Of a stretch of 64,000 nucleotides of DNA, positions 1-12,814 are shown piece after piece. Location of the stretch: NCBI RefSeq assembly GCF_900129615.1, contig NZ_FQWI01000003.1, positions 496,001 to 560,000 of the forward strand, written 5' to 3'. Both the position numbers and the translations under genes were made by a program. Below the pieces are notes generated by a model that saw nothing but the letters and a program-made list of their open reading frames with translations, searched no databases and had not been told where the DNA came from. Source of the stretch: Pectobacterium carotovorum (GTDB lineage Bacteria; Pseudomonadota; Gammaproteobacteria; Enterobacterales; Enterobacteriaceae). Numbering within the stretch: the stretch's first letter is position 1; every line of letters starts with the position of its first letter.

Positions 1-2219
<2,219 letters not shown>

Positions 2220-2510
2220 TTAGTGAAGAATCGCTACGTGAGTAGCCTGTTCTGATTCATAACAAAAGATCCGCATAGCATAGCCGTAAGCGACGCGGGC
2301 AACAACACCCAGCGCCCGACTGAGGAATATTTCTGATTTGTGAGCGATAGACTGCGAGCTGTTGCGCAAATTAGCGACAATTCACCAGAAGAATGGCAAA
2401 AATAATCTAAAATAGAGAGAGATAGGCAACGTAGCGGTTTTTGGCCCGGTGTGCCAGACGGCGAATATGCGTTCTTTATCACCCTTCAACCCGCTTATTC
2501 AGGAGGAAGC

Positions 2511-2993
2511 ATGAATAAACTAGCCCGCTATTACCGCGAGTTAATGGCTTCAGTGACGGCCCGGCTGAACAACGGTGAACGCGATCTCGACAGTCTGGTG
2601 CTGAGCGCCCGTAAAACCTTGCAGGAAAGCTCGGAGCTGACGCAGAAAGAAATAGAGCAGGTGATTCAGGCTGTTCAGCGCGATCTCGAAGAGTTTGCCC
2701 GCAGCTATAACGAAAGTCAGGATGAGTTTACTGACAGCGTTTTTATGCGAGTCATCAAGGAAAGCCTGTGGCAGGAACTGGCGGATATTACGGATAAAAC
2801 GCAGCTAGAGTGGCGCGAGATCTTCAAAGATGTGAATCACCACGGGGTGTACCACAGCGGTGAAGTGGTGGGGCTAGGTAATCTGGTGTGCGAGAACTGC
2901 CATCACCATATTGCATTCTACACGCCGGAGGTTTTGCCACTCTGCCCGAAATGCTCGCATGACCTGTTCCACCGTCAGCCGTTTCAGCCGTAG
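2511..2993 (+). CDS. ybeL: Zinc-ribbon protein YbeL (DUF1451 family)
   Basis: 160-residue protein of unknown function, divergent from leuS as in E. coli. The ATG at 2511 is chosen because a strong AGGAGG lies eight bases upstream; the frame is open to 2451 but that part has no ribosome site. The N-terminal two thirds is charged and probably helical, with a coiled-coil look. The C-terminus carries two CxxC pairs (CENC and CPKC), which form the zinc ribbon typical of the family. No role can be assigned from sequence. Confidence 0.93.
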   Translation: MNKLARYYRELMASVTARLNNGERDLDSLVLSARKTLQESSELTQKEIEQVIQAVQRDLEEFARSYNESQDEFTDSVFMRVIKESLWQELADITDKTQLEWREIFKDVNHHGVYHSGEVVGLGNLVCENCHHHIAFYTPEVLPLCPKCSHDLFHRQPFQP

Positions 2994-3009
2994 AGCTGTT
3001 GGGGGTAAA

Positions 3010-3033
3010 TAAGCGTGCCTTGCGGCACGCTTT
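3010..3033. terminator. Hairpin between convergent ybeL and gltL
   Basis: Perfect 8-bp stem (AGCGTGCC/GGCACGCT) with a TTGC loop, 17 bases after ybeL. Flanking T/A runs are short on both strands, so it may be a weak bidirectional terminator. Confidence 0.55.
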
Positions 3034-3042
3034 ATCTGAGTA

Positions 3043-3768
3043 TTAATGCAGGATTTTCGCCAGGAAGTCTTTAGCGCGTTCGGACTGCGGGTTATTGAAG
3101 AAATCATCCTTGCGGGTGTCTTCAACGATTTTGCCCTCATCCATAAAGATCACGCGGTGCGCCACTTTACGGGCAAAGCCCATTTCATGGGTGACGACCA
3201 TCATGGTCATGCCTTCCTGCGCCAATTCAACCATAACGTCCAACACTTCGTTGATCATTTCTGGGTCGAGCGCGGAAGTCGGTTCATCGAATAACATCGC
3301 GATAGGATCCATGCACAGCGCGCGGGCGATGGCGACACGCTGTTGCTGACCACCCGAAAGCTGCCCTGGATACTTGTTGGCGTGTGCCGCTAGCCCAACG
3401 CGTTCCAACAGCTTCTGTGCTTTGGCTTTGGCGTCTTCACGCTTACGTTTCAGCACTTTCACCTGCGCCAGCGTCAGGTTCTCGATAATCGACAGATGTG
3501 GAAACAGTTCGAAGTGCTGGAACACCATCCCGACTTTGGAACGCAACTGAGCCAGATTGGTTTTTTTATCGTTAACGGCGATGCCATTAACGGTAATTTC
3601 ACCTTTTTGAATCGGTTCCAGACCGTTTACGGTTTTGATCAGGGTTGATTTACCAGAGCCAGAAGGCCCGCAGACGACCACAACTTCACCTTTTTTTACT
3701 TCTGTGGAGCAGTCGGCTAGCACCTGAAATTGGCCGTACCATTTAGAAACATTTTTCAGGGAAATCAT
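3043..3768 (-). CDS. gltL: Glutamate/aspartate ABC transporter ATP-binding protein GltL
   Basis: ATPase of the GltIJKL importer for glutamate and aspartate, at the inner face of the cytoplasmic membrane. Walker A is GPSGSGKST (about residues 34-42), the signature is [15 protein letters not shown], Walker B is [12 protein letters not shown] and the H-loop is VVTHEMGFA. The start is the ATG at 3768, which overlaps the gltK stop (TGATG) and gives 241 residues, the E. coli length; the frame can be opened one codon earlier at a TTG. Last gene of the operon. Confidence 0.97.
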   Translation of the reverse strand: MISLKNVSKWYGQFQVLADCSTEVKKGEVVVVCGPSGSGKSTLIKTVNGLEPIQKGEITVNGIAVNDKKTNLAQLRSKVGMVFQHFELFPHLSIIENLTLAQVKVLKRKREDAKAKAQKLLERVGLAAHANKYPGQLSGGQQQRVAIARALCMDPIAMLFDEPTSALDPEMINEVLDVMVELAQEGMTMMVVTHEMGFARKVAHRVIFMDEGKIVEDTRKDDFFNNPQSERAKDFLAKILH

Positions 3769-4442
3769 CAAACCGTCCTTTTTTTCAGGTAACTGACCAG
3801 CATTGAGGCAGTAATGCTGAAGAGAAAATAAATGAACCCAGCAAACAGGATCATTTCAACTTGTGTTCCGTCACGCTCGCCGATGGTTGAGGCGGTACGG
3901 AAGAAATCAGCGAGGCTGAGCACGTAAACCAGTGAGGTATCCTGGAACAGAACAATCCCCTGCGTCAGCAGCAGCGGCACCATAGCGCGGAATGCCTGCG
4001 GCAGAATAACCAGCTTCATGGATTGCCAGTGTGTCATGCCTAATGCTAACGCCGCGGAGGATTGACCGCGTGACACGCTGAGAATACCCGCACGAATGAT
4101 TTCCGAATAATAGGCTGCCTCGAACAGCGAGAAGGCTACCATAGCTGAAATCAGTCGAATATCGGTTTTAGGCGATAGCCCAAGCACATTTTGTAATAAG
4201 CTAGGAACCACCAGATAGAACCACAGCAGCACCATGACGAGTGGCACGGAGCGGAACAGGTTCACATACAGTTTGGCGAACCAACTGATGGGTTTGATCG
4301 GCGACAGGCGCATCACCGCCAGAATCGTGCCCCAGACAATCCCGAATACCACCGCCGTTAGCGTAATTTTGAGTGTGACGACCATCCCCTGAATCAGGTA
4401 CGGCATGCTTGGCCCAATTGAGCTCCAGTCAAATTCATGCAT
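3768..4442 (-). CDS. gltK: Glutamate/aspartate ABC transporter permease GltK
   Basis: Inner-membrane permease, 224 residues, HisMQ family of polar amino-acid permeases. Several hydrophobic segments are visible, and the EAA loop that contacts the ATPase is seen as [23 protein letters not shown]. It pairs with GltJ to form the channel. It starts three bases after gltJ and overlaps gltL by one base, so translation is probably coupled. Confidence 0.96.
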   Translation of the reverse strand: MHEFDWSSIGPSMPYLIQGMVVTLKITLTAVVFGIVWGTILAVMRLSPIKPISWFAKLYVNLFRSVPLVMVLLWFYLVVPSLLQNVLGLSPKTDIRLISAMVAFSLFEAAYYSEIIRAGILSVSRGQSSAALALGMTHWQSMKLVILPQAFRAMVPLLLTQGIVLFQDTSLVYVLSLADFFRTASTIGERDGTQVEMILFAGFIYFLFSITASMLVSYLKKRTV

Positions 4443-4445
4443 GAT

Positions 4446-5186
4446 TTATTTGCTCCCCATATTGCCCGGCAAACGGGTTTTTCGCTCAACGACCTGCATA
4501 ATCAACATAATGACGGCATTGATGCCAACATACGCCAGCGTGATGGCAGTAAAGGATTCATACGCGTGGGCGGAATAGTCCAGCAGTTTCCCTGCCTGTG
4601 CCGCCATATCAACCAGACCAATAGTGGAAGCGATGGCCGAGTTTTTTACCAGATTCAGCATCTCTGACGTCAGCGGCGGAACAATCACGCGGTACGCATT
4701 CGGCAGTAATACATAGCGGTAGGTTTGCGGCAGCGTCAGGCCCATCGCCAGCCCGGCGGCTTTCTGCCCGCGTGGTAAAGACTGAATCCCCGCACGCACC
4801 TGCTCACAAACGCGCGCTGCGGTGAAGAGCCCCAGGCAAATCATCGATGACAGGAAGAATTGAATATTCGGGTCTAGCTCGGCTTTAAACCACATGCCAA
4901 TGTTGACGGGAAGCAGCTCGGGAACCACCAGATACCAGGTAAAAAACTGGACAATCAGTGGGACGTTGCGAAATAGCTCGACGTAGCAGGTGCCAATGCC
5001 CGCAAGGAAACGATTAGGGACGGTACGCAGGATTCCAAATAAAGAACCAATCAGAAACGCGATAATCCAGGCACAGATAGATAATGTGACGGTGACTTGC
5101 AGACCGGACAAAATCCACCCGAGGTAGGTTGTGTTGCCGAAGGGGGCGGCTTGTAGAAATATGCCCCAGTTCCAATCTATTGACAT
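4446..5186 (-). CDS. gltJ: Glutamate/aspartate ABC transporter permease GltJ
   Basis: Inner-membrane permease, 246 residues, partner of GltK, with the EAA-type loop GQKAAGLAMGLTLPQTYRYVLLPNA. The N-terminus MSIDWNWGIFLQ matches the E. coli form in length. Separated from gltI by 219 bp that hold three hairpins, the last a good intrinsic terminator just upstream. gltJKL expression therefore needs read-through or a separate promoter, which would keep the binding protein in excess over the membrane parts. Confidence 0.96.
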   Translation of the reverse strand: MSIDWNWGIFLQAAPFGNTTYLGWILSGLQVTVTLSICAWIIAFLIGSLFGILRTVPNRFLAGIGTCYVELFRNVPLIVQFFTWYLVVPELLPVNIGMWFKAELDPNIQFFLSSMICLGLFTAARVCEQVRAGIQSLPRGQKAAGLAMGLTLPQTYRYVLLPNAYRVIVPPLTSEMLNLVKNSAIASTIGLVDMAAQAGKLLDYSAHAYESFTAITLAYVGINAVIMLIMQVVERKTRLPGNMGSK

Positions 5187-5199
5187 AACGAACTCCGGT

Positions 5200-5223
5200 A
5201 AAAAAAGGGTAGCTAAGCTACCC
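5200..5223 (-). terminator. Intrinsic terminator upstream of gltJ
   Basis: On the minus strand the palindrome GGGTAGCTTAGCTACCC is followed by seven T. It would end transcripts leaving gltI and is the probable 3' end of the SroC-like RNA. Confidence 0.8.
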
Positions 5224-5405
5224 TGAAGATTGATGAGCGGCCATATTCCCGTTCTGTTTCAAACTACAGGCGTATTGTTTATTTTCCTGTTTATCGAAAT
5301 TTCTCGGGGCAACATGTGATGGGGAACGACCATCACATGCCTGTCTGTCCTGCCACGAATCAGCAATCAGAGGGCAGATGACTCTGCCCTTATTCTCATT
5401 ATTAA
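5200..5405 (-). ncRNA. sroC: Candidate SroC-like sRNA region between gltI and gltJ
   Basis: In E. coli and Salmonella the sponge RNA SroC is released from the gltI-gltJ interval. Here the same interval, read on the minus strand, has an 8-bp hairpin just after the gltI stop (5371-5390), a 10-bp stem with 7-base loop (5313-5339) and an intrinsic terminator (5200-5223). The terminal T-tract defines a natural 3' end. Homology is inferred from position and structure only; the 5' end is not defined and the primary sequence was not compared. Confidence 0.5.
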
Positions 5406-6302
5406 TTAGTTTAGTGCTTTGTCATTTGGCGCTTTGAACAAGGCCTTCATTTCATCTGACAGTGCAAAGTTCAGGTTGAGATCTTTTGGCGGAATAGGTT
5501 GTTTGAACCAGCGATCGAACCATTTTTCAGCTTCACCGGAGGTCTGAACTTCAGCGATGGTGTCATCAACCAGTTTCTTGAATTGCGGATCGTCTTTACG
5601 CAGCATACAGCCGTAGGCTTCTTCAGACTGCGCTTTGCCGACGATATCCCACTGATCGGCGTTTTTCGCTTTCGCACGTTCGCCCGCCAGCAGCGCGTCA
5701 TCCATCATAAAGGCGACAGCACGGCCGCTTTCCAGCGTACGGAAGGAGTCGCCGTGGTCTTTCGCACTAATGATACGCATCTTCAGCTGTTTTTCTTCAT
5801 TCAGCTTGTTCAGCAGAACTTCAGAGGTGGTGCCGGAAGTCACTACGACGGTTTTACCCGCCAGATCCGGGAAGTCTTTTACGCCGGAATCTTTTTTGGT
5901 TAACAGACGCGTACCGACCACGAAAATGGTGTTAGAGAACGCAGCTTGTTTCTGACGTTCCAGGTTGTTAGTCGTTGAACCACATTCAAAATCAAAGGTA
6001 CCGTTCTGCAACAGCGGGATACGGTTCTGAGAGGTGATAGGGAGTAGCTTGACCTGCAGGTTAGGCGCATCCAGTTTTTTCTTAACCGCTTCGACAATTT
6101 TGTCAGAGTAGGCTTGAGAGTAGCCGACCACTTTTTGCGTGTTGTCATAGTAAGAGAAAGGTACGGACGATTCGCGGTGTCCAATGACGATCACGCCATT
6201 ATCTTTGACCTTCTTCAATGTACCGGCCAGATCTTCAGCCTGAGCTACGCTGGCGGCGGTGCCAAGCAGAAGCAGTGATAATGCCAGTTTACGCATTTGC
6301 AT
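5406..6302 (-). CDS. gltI: Periplasmic glutamate/aspartate-binding protein GltI
   Basis: Solute-binding protein (SBP family 3), 298 residues. A signal peptide MQMRKLALSLLLLGTAASVAQA is expected to be cleaved before EDLAGTLKK. The mature protein binds glutamate or aspartate in the periplasm and delivers it to GltJK. AAGGAG lies seven bases before the ATG at 6302; a second ATG two codons later is possible. In E. coli and Salmonella the gltI mRNA is a GcvB target, which fits the SroC-like region downstream. Confidence 0.96.
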   Translation of the reverse strand: MQMRKLALSLLLLGTAASVAQAEDLAGTLKKVKDNGVIVIGHRESSVPFSYYDNTQKVVGYSQAYSDKIVEAVKKKLDAPNLQVKLLPITSQNRIPLLQNGTFDFECGSTTNNLERQKQAAFSNTIFVVGTRLLTKKDSGVKDFPDLAGKTVVVTSGTTSEVLLNKLNEEKQLKMRIISAKDHGDSFRTLESGRAVAFMMDDALLAGERAKAKNADQWDIVGKAQSEEAYGCMLRKDDPQFKKLVDDTIAEVQTSGEAEKWFDRWFKQPIPPKDLNLNFALSDEMKALFKAPNDKALN

Positions 6303-6754
6303 GTTCTAACTCCTTTGCTGTCGTTGCAGTGCAATAGTTATAGCGCTGTCATTAATAACCGTATGGTTAATGTGCCCGTTATCTTCAAGCTAGCATTGTC
6401 TTCAAGGTAAACAGCGTATCGCTGCATCACTCATAATGCTTTGCTACCTCTCAGTGATAACGCTGCACCGTTAAAGCGCGAAGTTACTGTCTATACAGTT
6501 AAAAAGTAGCTGATTGTAAATAGATTGAAATAGAAATGTTTGTTTTTTGCGATATCTGCCGCACCAAATAACAGCAATGTCAGAGGGTGGCACCAATTTG
6601 GTGCGTTGCTTGCCCCAATAGAGAGCTTTACGCCGGCGTAATATCCAAAAAAATACAGAAACAACCATTTACAGGGTAATAAGAGGCAAATACCGTGCCA
6701 TAAATAAAAAAAGGCATGCAAAAGCATGCCCTTAGGGATGTGAGGAGGGGACGA
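6303..6754. other. Intergenic region between lnt and gltI (452 bp)
   Basis: Holds the gltI leader and promoter region and, at the far end, the lnt terminator. On the minus strand a direct repeat (CTTGAAGACAA, then CTTGAAGATAA, 17 bp apart) lies about 90 bases before gltI. The short frames here (near 6471-6727) run over the lnt terminator, lack ribosome sites and look non-coding. Confidence 0.5.
6703..6730 (-). terminator. Intrinsic terminator of the ybeZ-ybeY-corC-lnt operon
   Basis: Minus strand: stem GGCATGC/GCATGCC with a TTTT loop, followed by seven T; located 25 bases after the lnt stop. Confidence 0.85.
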
Positions 6755-8284
6755 TTATCGGCGACGCAAACCGAAGAAAGCGGCAGCGGTACCGCCCAGT
6801 AGCGTAATGATCCAGAGCGGCCAGGAACCGAAGCGCGCATAAGGCGTTATCCCCGTTGCTGGCACGACCTGCGTGCTCAGCACCGCGCGCGTAAACTGCG
6901 GCAGGCTAGCGCTGACCTCGCCATCAGGCGTAATCACCGCTGTGACGCCGTTATTGGTGCTACGAACCAGAGGACGTCCTAATTCCAGTGCGCGCATGCG
7001 GGCCATCTGGAAGTGTTGCCACGGGCCGATTGAATGACCAAACCAGGCATCGTTCGAGATGGTCAGCAGCATATCGGTGTCTGGCCGGAAGTTATCACGC
7101 AATTGCTGGCCTAAGATGATTTCATAACAAATAGCGGCGTTGAGCTTGAAGCCGTGCACAGAAAGCTGGGGCTGAACATAGTCTCCGCGGCTGAACGACG
7201 ACATGGGGAGATCGAAGAACGGCGCCAGCGGACGTAACAACGTTTCCAGCGGGACAAACTCGCCAAAAGGCACCAGATGGTTTTTGTTGTAACGGTTCGT
7301 TGTGGGGTAGTGATACGGATCTTTATCGCCCAAAACGATCACTGAGTTATAAAAATCGGTTTTATTACCCTCACGCCGGATATCGACGATACCCGTAATC
7401 AGGCTGCTATTACGGCTACGCAGGATATCGTCAATCTGCTTCAGATAAGCGCCCTGACGGCTTTCAATATCAGGAATTGCCGTTTCTGGCCAGATAACGA
7501 TGGGGGCCTTGTCCATATAGGGCAGGCTGTTATCCAGATAGATTTTCAGCGTGTTCAACAGCTCGTCTTGTTCCCACTTCATAGCCTGCGGGATATTGCC
7601 CTGTACCAGCGCGACATTGACGGCGCGTTCAGGTTGCAGGGTGTACCACTGCACGTTGCGCAGCGGCCATGATAAAACGAAAACGCCGATAGCAATGGCT
7701 GCCGGTGCGATTTTTCGTTGATTGATGGCATAAACGAGCAGTCCGCTGAGGCCCATCAGTAGAAAGGTAATGGTGTCGATACCCAGAATAGGCGCGATAC
7801 CTTTTAGCGGGCCGTCGATTTGGCTGTAGCCGAATTGCAGCCATGGAAAACCGGTGAGCACCCAGCCGCGCAGAAATTCAGTTAACTGCCAGAGTACGGG
7901 AGCGGCAAGCACCAGACGCCATAGCGTCGTCTTTGGCCACAGGCGTGAGAGCAGGGCCGAAAACAGCAGGGGATAGAGCGACAGATAGGCGGCGAGCAGA
8001 ATGACCAGCGCAACATTGACAGGGCCTGGCATTCCGCCAAACTGCGCGATACTGACGTAAACCCAGTTAACGCCGCTACCGAACAGACCCAATCCCCAGC
8101 AAAATCCTATCCAGGCTGACTGGCGACTCGTACGGTTGAGCGTCAGTGCCTGTAGGCCCATGAGCGAGATAATCGCCGCGGGCCAGAAATCAAAGGGAGA
8201 AAATGCCAGCGTGCCACAGGCACCAAATAAGAGCGCCAGCAGGGCTTTAACCTGCTGGCGTTGTAGAAAAGAAGCGACAACCAT
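6755..8284 (-). CDS. lnt: Apolipoprotein N-acyltransferase Lnt
   Basis: Inner-membrane enzyme that adds the third acyl chain to the N-terminal cysteine of lipoproteins before Lol-dependent sorting. About 509 residues: N-terminal hydrophobic segments ([20 protein letters not shown] and others) followed by a periplasmic nitrilase domain. The Glu-Lys-Cys triad is seen in [21 protein letters not shown] and AAICYEIIL. The ATG at 8284 is chosen by alignment with E. coli ([11 protein letters not shown]); it starts seven bases after corC. Frames opening upstream to 8374 would overlap corC and match no family N-terminus. Confidence 0.96.
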   Translation of the reverse strand: MVVASFLQRQQVKALLALLFGACGTLAFSPFDFWPAAIISLMGLQALTLNRTSRQSAWIGFCWGLGLFGSGVNWVYVSIAQFGGMPGPVNVALVILLAAYLSLYPLLFSALLSRLWPKTTLWRLVLAAPVLWQLTEFLRGWVLTGFPWLQFGYSQIDGPLKGIAPILGIDTITFLLMGLSGLLVYAINQRKIAPAAIAIGVFVLSWPLRNVQWYTLQPERAVNVALVQGNIPQAMKWEQDELLNTLKIYLDNSLPYMDKAPIVIWPETAIPDIESRQGAYLKQIDDILRSRNSSLITGIVDIRREGNKTDFYNSVIVLGDKDPYHYPTTNRYNKNHLVPFGEFVPLETLLRPLAPFFDLPMSSFSRGDYVQPQLSVHGFKLNAAICYEIILGQQLRDNFRPDTDMLLTISNDAWFGHSIGPWQHFQMARMRALELGRPLVRSTNNGVTAVITPDGEVSASLPQFTRAVLSTQVVPATGITPYARFGSWPLWIITLLGGTAAAFFGLRRR

Positions 8285-8291
8285 TGCCAAA

Positions 8292-9170
8292 TTATTCTTC
8301 CAATTTTGGTTGAGGGGCATTGTCAGGGATTCTGACATGAACCTGAATAATACGGCGGCTGTCCGCCATCGCAACCTTAAACAGGTAACCTTCTATGTCG
8401 ATGGTTTCGCCACGGGCAGGAAGATGGCCGAAGGACTGCATAACCAAGCCGCCAATAGTGTCGACCTCGTCATCGCTGAACCGTGTGCCGAAAGCCTCGT
8501 TAAAATCTTCGATATCGGTTAAAGCACGAACGGTGTAGGTCTGGCGATTAAGCTGACGAATATCTCGGTCTTCTTCATCGTCATATTCGTCTTCAATTTC
8601 GCCAACAATCAGCTCAAGAATATCTTCAATCGTGACCAGACCGGATACGCCACCAAACTCATCGATGACAATCGCCATGTGATAGCGCAGTGAGCGGAAC
8701 TCATTCAGCATCCTATCAACGCGTTTACTTTCCGGCACAACCACGGCGGAACGCAGAACTTTATCCATACTGAACGGTTCGGAATCGCTGCGCATAAACG
8801 GCAGCAAATCCTTCGCCATCAGGATGCCTTCAATGTGGTCTTTATCTTCGCTAATGACGGGGAAACGGGAGTGGGCGGATTCGATAATCACGTCCAGACA
8901 CTCTTCCAGCGTTTGATCGCGCTTGAGCGTAATCATCTGCGAGCGAGGGATCATGATGTCGCGTACACGCTGGTCGGCGATATCCATGACGCCTTCGAGC
9001 ATATCTCGCGTTTCAGGATCGATCAGATCATTCTGTTCGGAATCACGAATCAGAGTGAGTAAACCGTTACGATCTTTTGGCTCGCCGTGAAAAAGCTGAT
9101 TAAGAATAAGAGAAAAGAAGCCCTTTTTGGGACTGGGTGCATCGCTGTTTTGAGAATGGTCGTCGCTCAT
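8292..9170 (-). CDS. corC: Magnesium/cobalt efflux-associated protein CorC (YbeX)
   Basis: 292-residue cytoplasmic protein of the HlyC/CorC family, with two CBS domains (about 70-195, including [12 protein letters not shown] and [27 protein letters not shown]) and a C-terminal CorC/transporter-associated domain. The family is linked to Mg/Co efflux and, in E. coli, to ribosome-related phenotypes of the ybeZYX-lnt cluster. Directly upstream of lnt; 127 bp separate it from ybeY. Confidence 0.95.
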   Translation of the reverse strand: MSDDHSQNSDAPSPKKGFFSLILNQLFHGEPKDRNGLLTLIRDSEQNDLIDPETRDMLEGVMDIADQRVRDIMIPRSQMITLKRDQTLEECLDVIIESAHSRFPVISEDKDHIEGILMAKDLLPFMRSDSEPFSMDKVLRSAVVVPESKRVDRMLNEFRSLRYHMAIVIDEFGGVSGLVTIEDILELIVGEIEDEYDDEEDRDIRQLNRQTYTVRALTDIEDFNEAFGTRFSDDEVDTIGGLVMQSFGHLPARGETIDIEGYLFKVAMADSRRIIQVHVRIPDNAPQPKLEE

Positions 9171-9297
9171 GCGTTTTAATTAACATCACTCTTGTTAAAG
9201 GATTATTGCCAGCAACTGGAAGCGGCACAGTGGCTGATGTGTGAAGACAAATGCCCGATATCTTCCCGATCTCGGGCTAGACAAAATGTATTTCTAT

Positions 9298-9777
9298 TTA
9301 TTCGGTGAGGCCATCTTTTTCTGCAAGGTAGGGATCGGCATAACCCATGCCCTGCATAATCTCGGTTTCCAGCGCTTCCATTTCTTCGGCTTCGCTGTCT
9401 TCGATATGGTCGTACCCTAGCAGATGCAGGCTACCATGGACAACCATGTGCGCCCAGTGCTCTTCTACGGTTTTTTCCTGCTCGGCGGCTTCACGCTCGA
9501 CAACCTGACGGCAGATGATTAAATCGCCAAGCAAAGGAAGCTCGACTTCAGGCGGTGCCTCAAAAGGAAACGACAGCACGTTGGTCGGCTTGTCTTTACC
9601 GCGATAGGTGTTATTCAGGTCGCGGCTTTCGGCCTCATCCACGATACGGATGGTGACTTCAGCGACTTCCTGAAACTGTGGTAGAACGCCTTCCAGCCAG
9701 CGCTGAAAGTCTTTTTCTTCTGGTAGCCCCTGTGCTTGCTCGCTGGCGATTTGTAAATCCAGAATCACCTGACTCAT
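9298..9777 (-). CDS. ybeY: Endoribonuclease / rRNA maturation factor YbeY
   Basis: Metal-dependent endoribonuclease of the UPF0054 family, involved in 16S rRNA 3' end maturation and ribosome quality control. 159 residues. The zinc-binding motif [11 protein letters not shown] supplies His114, His118 and His124, the same numbers as in E. coli. Overlaps the end of ybeZ by four bases (ATGA), implying translational coupling; YbeZ and YbeY are known partners. Confidence 0.97.
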   Translation of the reverse strand: MSQVILDLQIASEQAQGLPEEKDFQRWLEGVLPQFQEVAEVTIRIVDEAESRDLNNTYRGKDKPTNVLSFPFEAPPEVELPLLGDLIICRQVVEREAAEQEKTVEEHWAHMVVHGSLHLLGYDHIEDSEAEEMEALETEIMQGMGYADPYLAEKDGLTE

Positions 9778-10832
9778 TTTTGCTCCTGATCTGATGCCGC
9801 AGCCTGCGCTTCACGCTTACGCTGTTCTGCTAAGGCGTCTTTACGTTTCTGTTCGGCATTTTCCCACGCTTCATAGGCATTCACAATCCGTGCGACCACT
9901 GGATGGCGCACCACGTCTTCGCTGTGGAAAAAGTTAAAGCTTATCTCTTCCACATCTGCCAGCACTTCTATCGCGTGGCGTAAGCCGGATTTCAGATTCT
10001 TCGGCAGGTCGATCTGCGTGACGTCACCCGTGATGACCGCTTTTGAGTTGAACCCGATGCGTGTCAGGAACATTTTCATTTGTTCGATGGTAGTGTTCTG
10101 GCTTTCATCCAGAATAATAAAGGCATCGTTCAGCGTTCGGCCACGCATGTAAGCCAGTGGCGCGACTTCAATCACGTTACGTTCGATAAGCTTCTCGACG
10201 CGCTCAAAGCCCAGCATTTCAAACAGGGCATCATAAAGTGGGCGCAAATAAGGATCGACTTTCTGGCTCAGATCGCCAGGCAGGAAACCCAGCTTTTCAC
10301 CCGCTTCGACTGCTGGGCGCGTTAACAGAATGCGGCGAATATCCTGACGCTCCAACGCATCTACGGCGGCAGCGACAGCTAAGTAGGTTTTCCCCGTTCC
10401 CGCCGGGCCAACGCCGAACGTGATGTCGTGATCGAGGATGTTGGCGACATACTGCGCCTGATTCGGCGTGCGCGGTTTGATTACGCCGCGTTTGGTGCGG
10501 ATGTTGACCACTTTACCATAGTCAGGAACGTGTTCCGCAGACTGTTCCAGCACGCGGGATTCTTTAATCGCAAGGTGAATTTGCTCAGGATCGATATCAC
10601 CAATGACGCCACGTACCGGTGCTGTATCGACATACAGACGTTGCAGGATATCGGCGGCAGCTTGCGTCAGCAGGCTTTTGCCGACCAGTTTGAATTGATT
10701 ATCCCGGCGGTTGATCTCGATGCCTAAGCGGCGTTCTAACTGTTTAATATTGTCATCAAACGGACCGCAAAGGCTGAGCAGGCGTTGGTTGTCGGCGGGT
10801 TCAAGGGCAATCTCTTTTGTCGTTACGTTCAA
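9774..10832 (-). CDS. ybeZ: PhoH-like ATPase YbeZ, probable TTG start
   Basis: PhoH-family NTPase that works with YbeY in RNA metabolism. Walker A is GPAGTGKT and Walker B is [13 protein letters not shown]. The C-terminal tail is charged ([15 protein letters not shown]). The likely start is the TTG at 10832, because AAGAGGA lies seven bases before it and the protein then aligns with the E. coli N-terminus (352 residues against 346). An ATG at 10880 adds 16 residues with no family match. First gene of the ybeZYX-lnt set. Confidence 0.94.
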   Translation of the reverse strand: MNVTTKEIALEPADNQRLLSLCGPFDDNIKQLERRLGIEINRRDNQFKLVGKSLLTQAAADILQRLYVDTAPVRGVIGDIDPEQIHLAIKESRVLEQSAEHVPDYGKVVNIRTKRGVIKPRTPNQAQYVANILDHDITFGVGPAGTGKTYLAVAAAVDALERQDIRRILLTRPAVEAGEKLGFLPGDLSQKVDPYLRPLYDALFEMLGFERVEKLIERNVIEVAPLAYMRGRTLNDAFIILDESQNTTIEQMKMFLTRIGFNSKAVITGDVTQIDLPKNLKSGLRHAIEVLADVEEISFNFFHSEDVVRHPVVARIVNAYEAWENAEQKRKDALAEQRKREAQAAASDQEQK

Positions 10833-11162
10833 ATTATTCCTCTTGAGCGTTACTGTGCTGGCTCCATCCTGCCCGCACAAAGTGAACAGTTGTCAGACGG
10901 CCTGATGTGTCCGCCCTATGAGTGAATTATTCATCGTGAATGCCCGATGGTGCAAGTCACAATCATGATATTGGGATGCCGCCTCGCAAAAGCAAATGTA
11001 AGCGGCATGAAATTGAAGCGGATAGCTTGCCATAAAAAAACGCAGGAGCGTTTTTCAACGTTGCGAAGCAGCGGCCCGGAGGGTGGAAGGCAGGGATAGC
11101 CTGCCATAAAAAATGGGTGGCAAAGCCACCCATCATCATGCTGAGACTGGAATGAACGTCAG
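10833..11162. other. Intergenic region between miaB and ybeZ (330 bp)
   Basis: Contains the ybeZ leader and promoter region and the miaB terminator near 11107-11133. A smaller A-rich hairpin (AAACGC AGGA GCGTTT) lies near 11036-11051. Both hairpins are preceded by the same TGCCATAAAAAA string. No coding frame is convincing. Confidence 0.5.
11107..11133 (-). terminator. Intrinsic terminator of miaB
   Basis: Minus strand: 9-bp stem ATGGGTGGC/GCCACCCAT with a three-base loop, then six T, about 30 bases after the miaB stop. Confidence 0.85.
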
Positions 11163-12587
11163 TTACGGCTGATAGAACCCGACGCCGATCTCATTCTCTT
11201 TGCGGGTACGCGCAATCACGGAAGACGGTGATTCATGTACGCGCAGATCCATTTGATCTTCGGTGCGCACCACGATGCCGCGCAGCGAGTTGGTATAAAC
11301 ATCAACGATTTCCACATCGACGAATTTACCGATCATATCCGGCGTGCCTTCGAAGTTAACGACGCGGTTGTTTTCCGTACGGCCAGACAGCTCCATCACG
11401 CTCTTACGTGAGGTGCCTTCTACCAAAATACGCTGGACGGTGCCTAGCATGAGGCGGCTAAACCGCATTGCCTGCTGGGTAATGCGTTCTTGCAGAAGAT
11501 ACAGACGCTGTTTTTTCTCTTCTTCTGGCACATCATCAACCATATCCGCAGCCGGTGTCCCTGGACGGGCAGAGTAGACGAAGCTGTAGCTCATATCGAA
11601 ATTCACATCGGCAATCAGCTTCATCGTCTGTTCAAAGTCAGCCTGCGTTTCGCCAGGGAAACCGACGATAAAGTCAGAACTGATCAGGATGCCCGGACGT
11701 GCATTGTGCAGTTTACGGATGATCGCTTTGTATTCCAGTGCGGTATGACGACGTTTCATCATTGTCAGCACGCGGTCAGAACCGCTTTGTACTGGCAAAT
11801 GCAGGAAGCTGACCAGCTCCGGCGTATCTTCATAGACGCTGATAATATCATCTGTGAATTCAATTGGATGGCTGGTGGTAAAGCGGACGCGGTCGATCCC
11901 GTCAATAGCAGCAACCAGACGCAGCAGCTCAGCAAAGGAGCAGATTTCACCGTCATAGGTTTCGCCGCGATAGGCGTTGACGTTCTGCCCTAAAAGGTTA
12001 ACTTCACGTACGCCTTGCGCGGCCAGTTGAGCGATTTCAAACAACACATCATCGCACGGGCGGCTGACTTCTTCGCCGCGGGTATAAGGCACAACGCAGA
12101 ATGTGCAGTATTTATTGCAGCCTTCCATGATGGAGACGAAAGCCGTTGGCCCTTCGGCGCGTGGTTCTGGTAGACGGTCGAATTTTTCGATTTCAGGGAA
12201 ACTGATATCCACGATAGGGCTACGCGTGCCCTGAACGTGATTAATCATTTCCGGCAGTCGGTGCAAGGTTTGCGGGCCAAAAATAACGTCAACGTAGTGC
12301 GCACGTTCACGAATATGCGCGCCTTCCTGTGAGGCCACGCAGCCACCGACACCAATAATCAGGTTCGGATTGAGATCTTTCAGCGTTTTCCAACGGCCAA
12401 GTTGATGGAAGACCTTTTCCTGCGCCTTTTCACGGATCGAGCAGGTATTGAGCAGCAGGACATCGGCTTCTTCAGCGATTTCAGTCAGCTCATAGCCGTG
12501 CGTACTTCCCAGTAAATCAGCCATCTTCGATGAATCGTACTCATTCATCTGACAGCCCCAGGTTTTAATATGCAGTTTTTTTGTCAT
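11163..12587 (-). CDS. miaB: tRNA-2-methylthio-N6-isopentenyladenosine37 synthase MiaB
   Basis: Radical-SAM methylthiotransferase modifying i6A37 to ms2i6A in tRNAs that read UNN codons. 474 residues, the E. coli length. The N-terminal UPF0004 domain has three cluster cysteines ([28 protein letters not shown]). The radical-SAM motif is [16 protein letters not shown], near residues 156-171, and a C-terminal TRAM domain is present. In E. coli it lies next to ubiF and ybeZ as here. Confidence 0.98.
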   Translation of the reverse strand: MTKKLHIKTWGCQMNEYDSSKMADLLGSTHGYELTEIAEEADVLLLNTCSIREKAQEKVFHQLGRWKTLKDLNPNLIIGVGGCVASQEGAHIRERAHYVDVIFGPQTLHRLPEMINHVQGTRSPIVDISFPEIEKFDRLPEPRAEGPTAFVSIMEGCNKYCTFCVVPYTRGEEVSRPCDDVLFEIAQLAAQGVREVNLLGQNVNAYRGETYDGEICSFAELLRLVAAIDGIDRVRFTTSHPIEFTDDIISVYEDTPELVSFLHLPVQSGSDRVLTMMKRRHTALEYKAIIRKLHNARPGILISSDFIVGFPGETQADFEQTMKLIADVNFDMSYSFVYSARPGTPAADMVDDVPEEEKKQRLYLLQERITQQAMRFSRLMLGTVQRILVEGTSRKSVMELSGRTENNRVVNFEGTPDMIGKFVDVEIVDVYTNSLRGIVVRTEDQMDLRVHESPSSVIARTRKENEIGVGFYQP

Positions 12588-12814
12588 CGACTTACCATTA
12601 CTCAGTGCGGATAAGAAAGATTCCCCTCATTTGGGGTGGGTATTGTAATCGCTCGCTGACGTTGTGACCAGCGCCGGAAACCACGCTGATTTGATAACTC
12701 CTTACTTTCTATAAAAATGCGGCTTTTCTGAAAAGTTACCCGCAAATCCAGTACACTATTTTCATGCATTTTTACTGGTGTGAATAAACCAGAACCAGAG
12801 AGGATAAAGCCAAT

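Noticed and set aside
6471-6840. Short minus-strand frames between lnt and gltI
   Set aside because: They run across the lnt terminator or the lnt 3' end and lack start signals.
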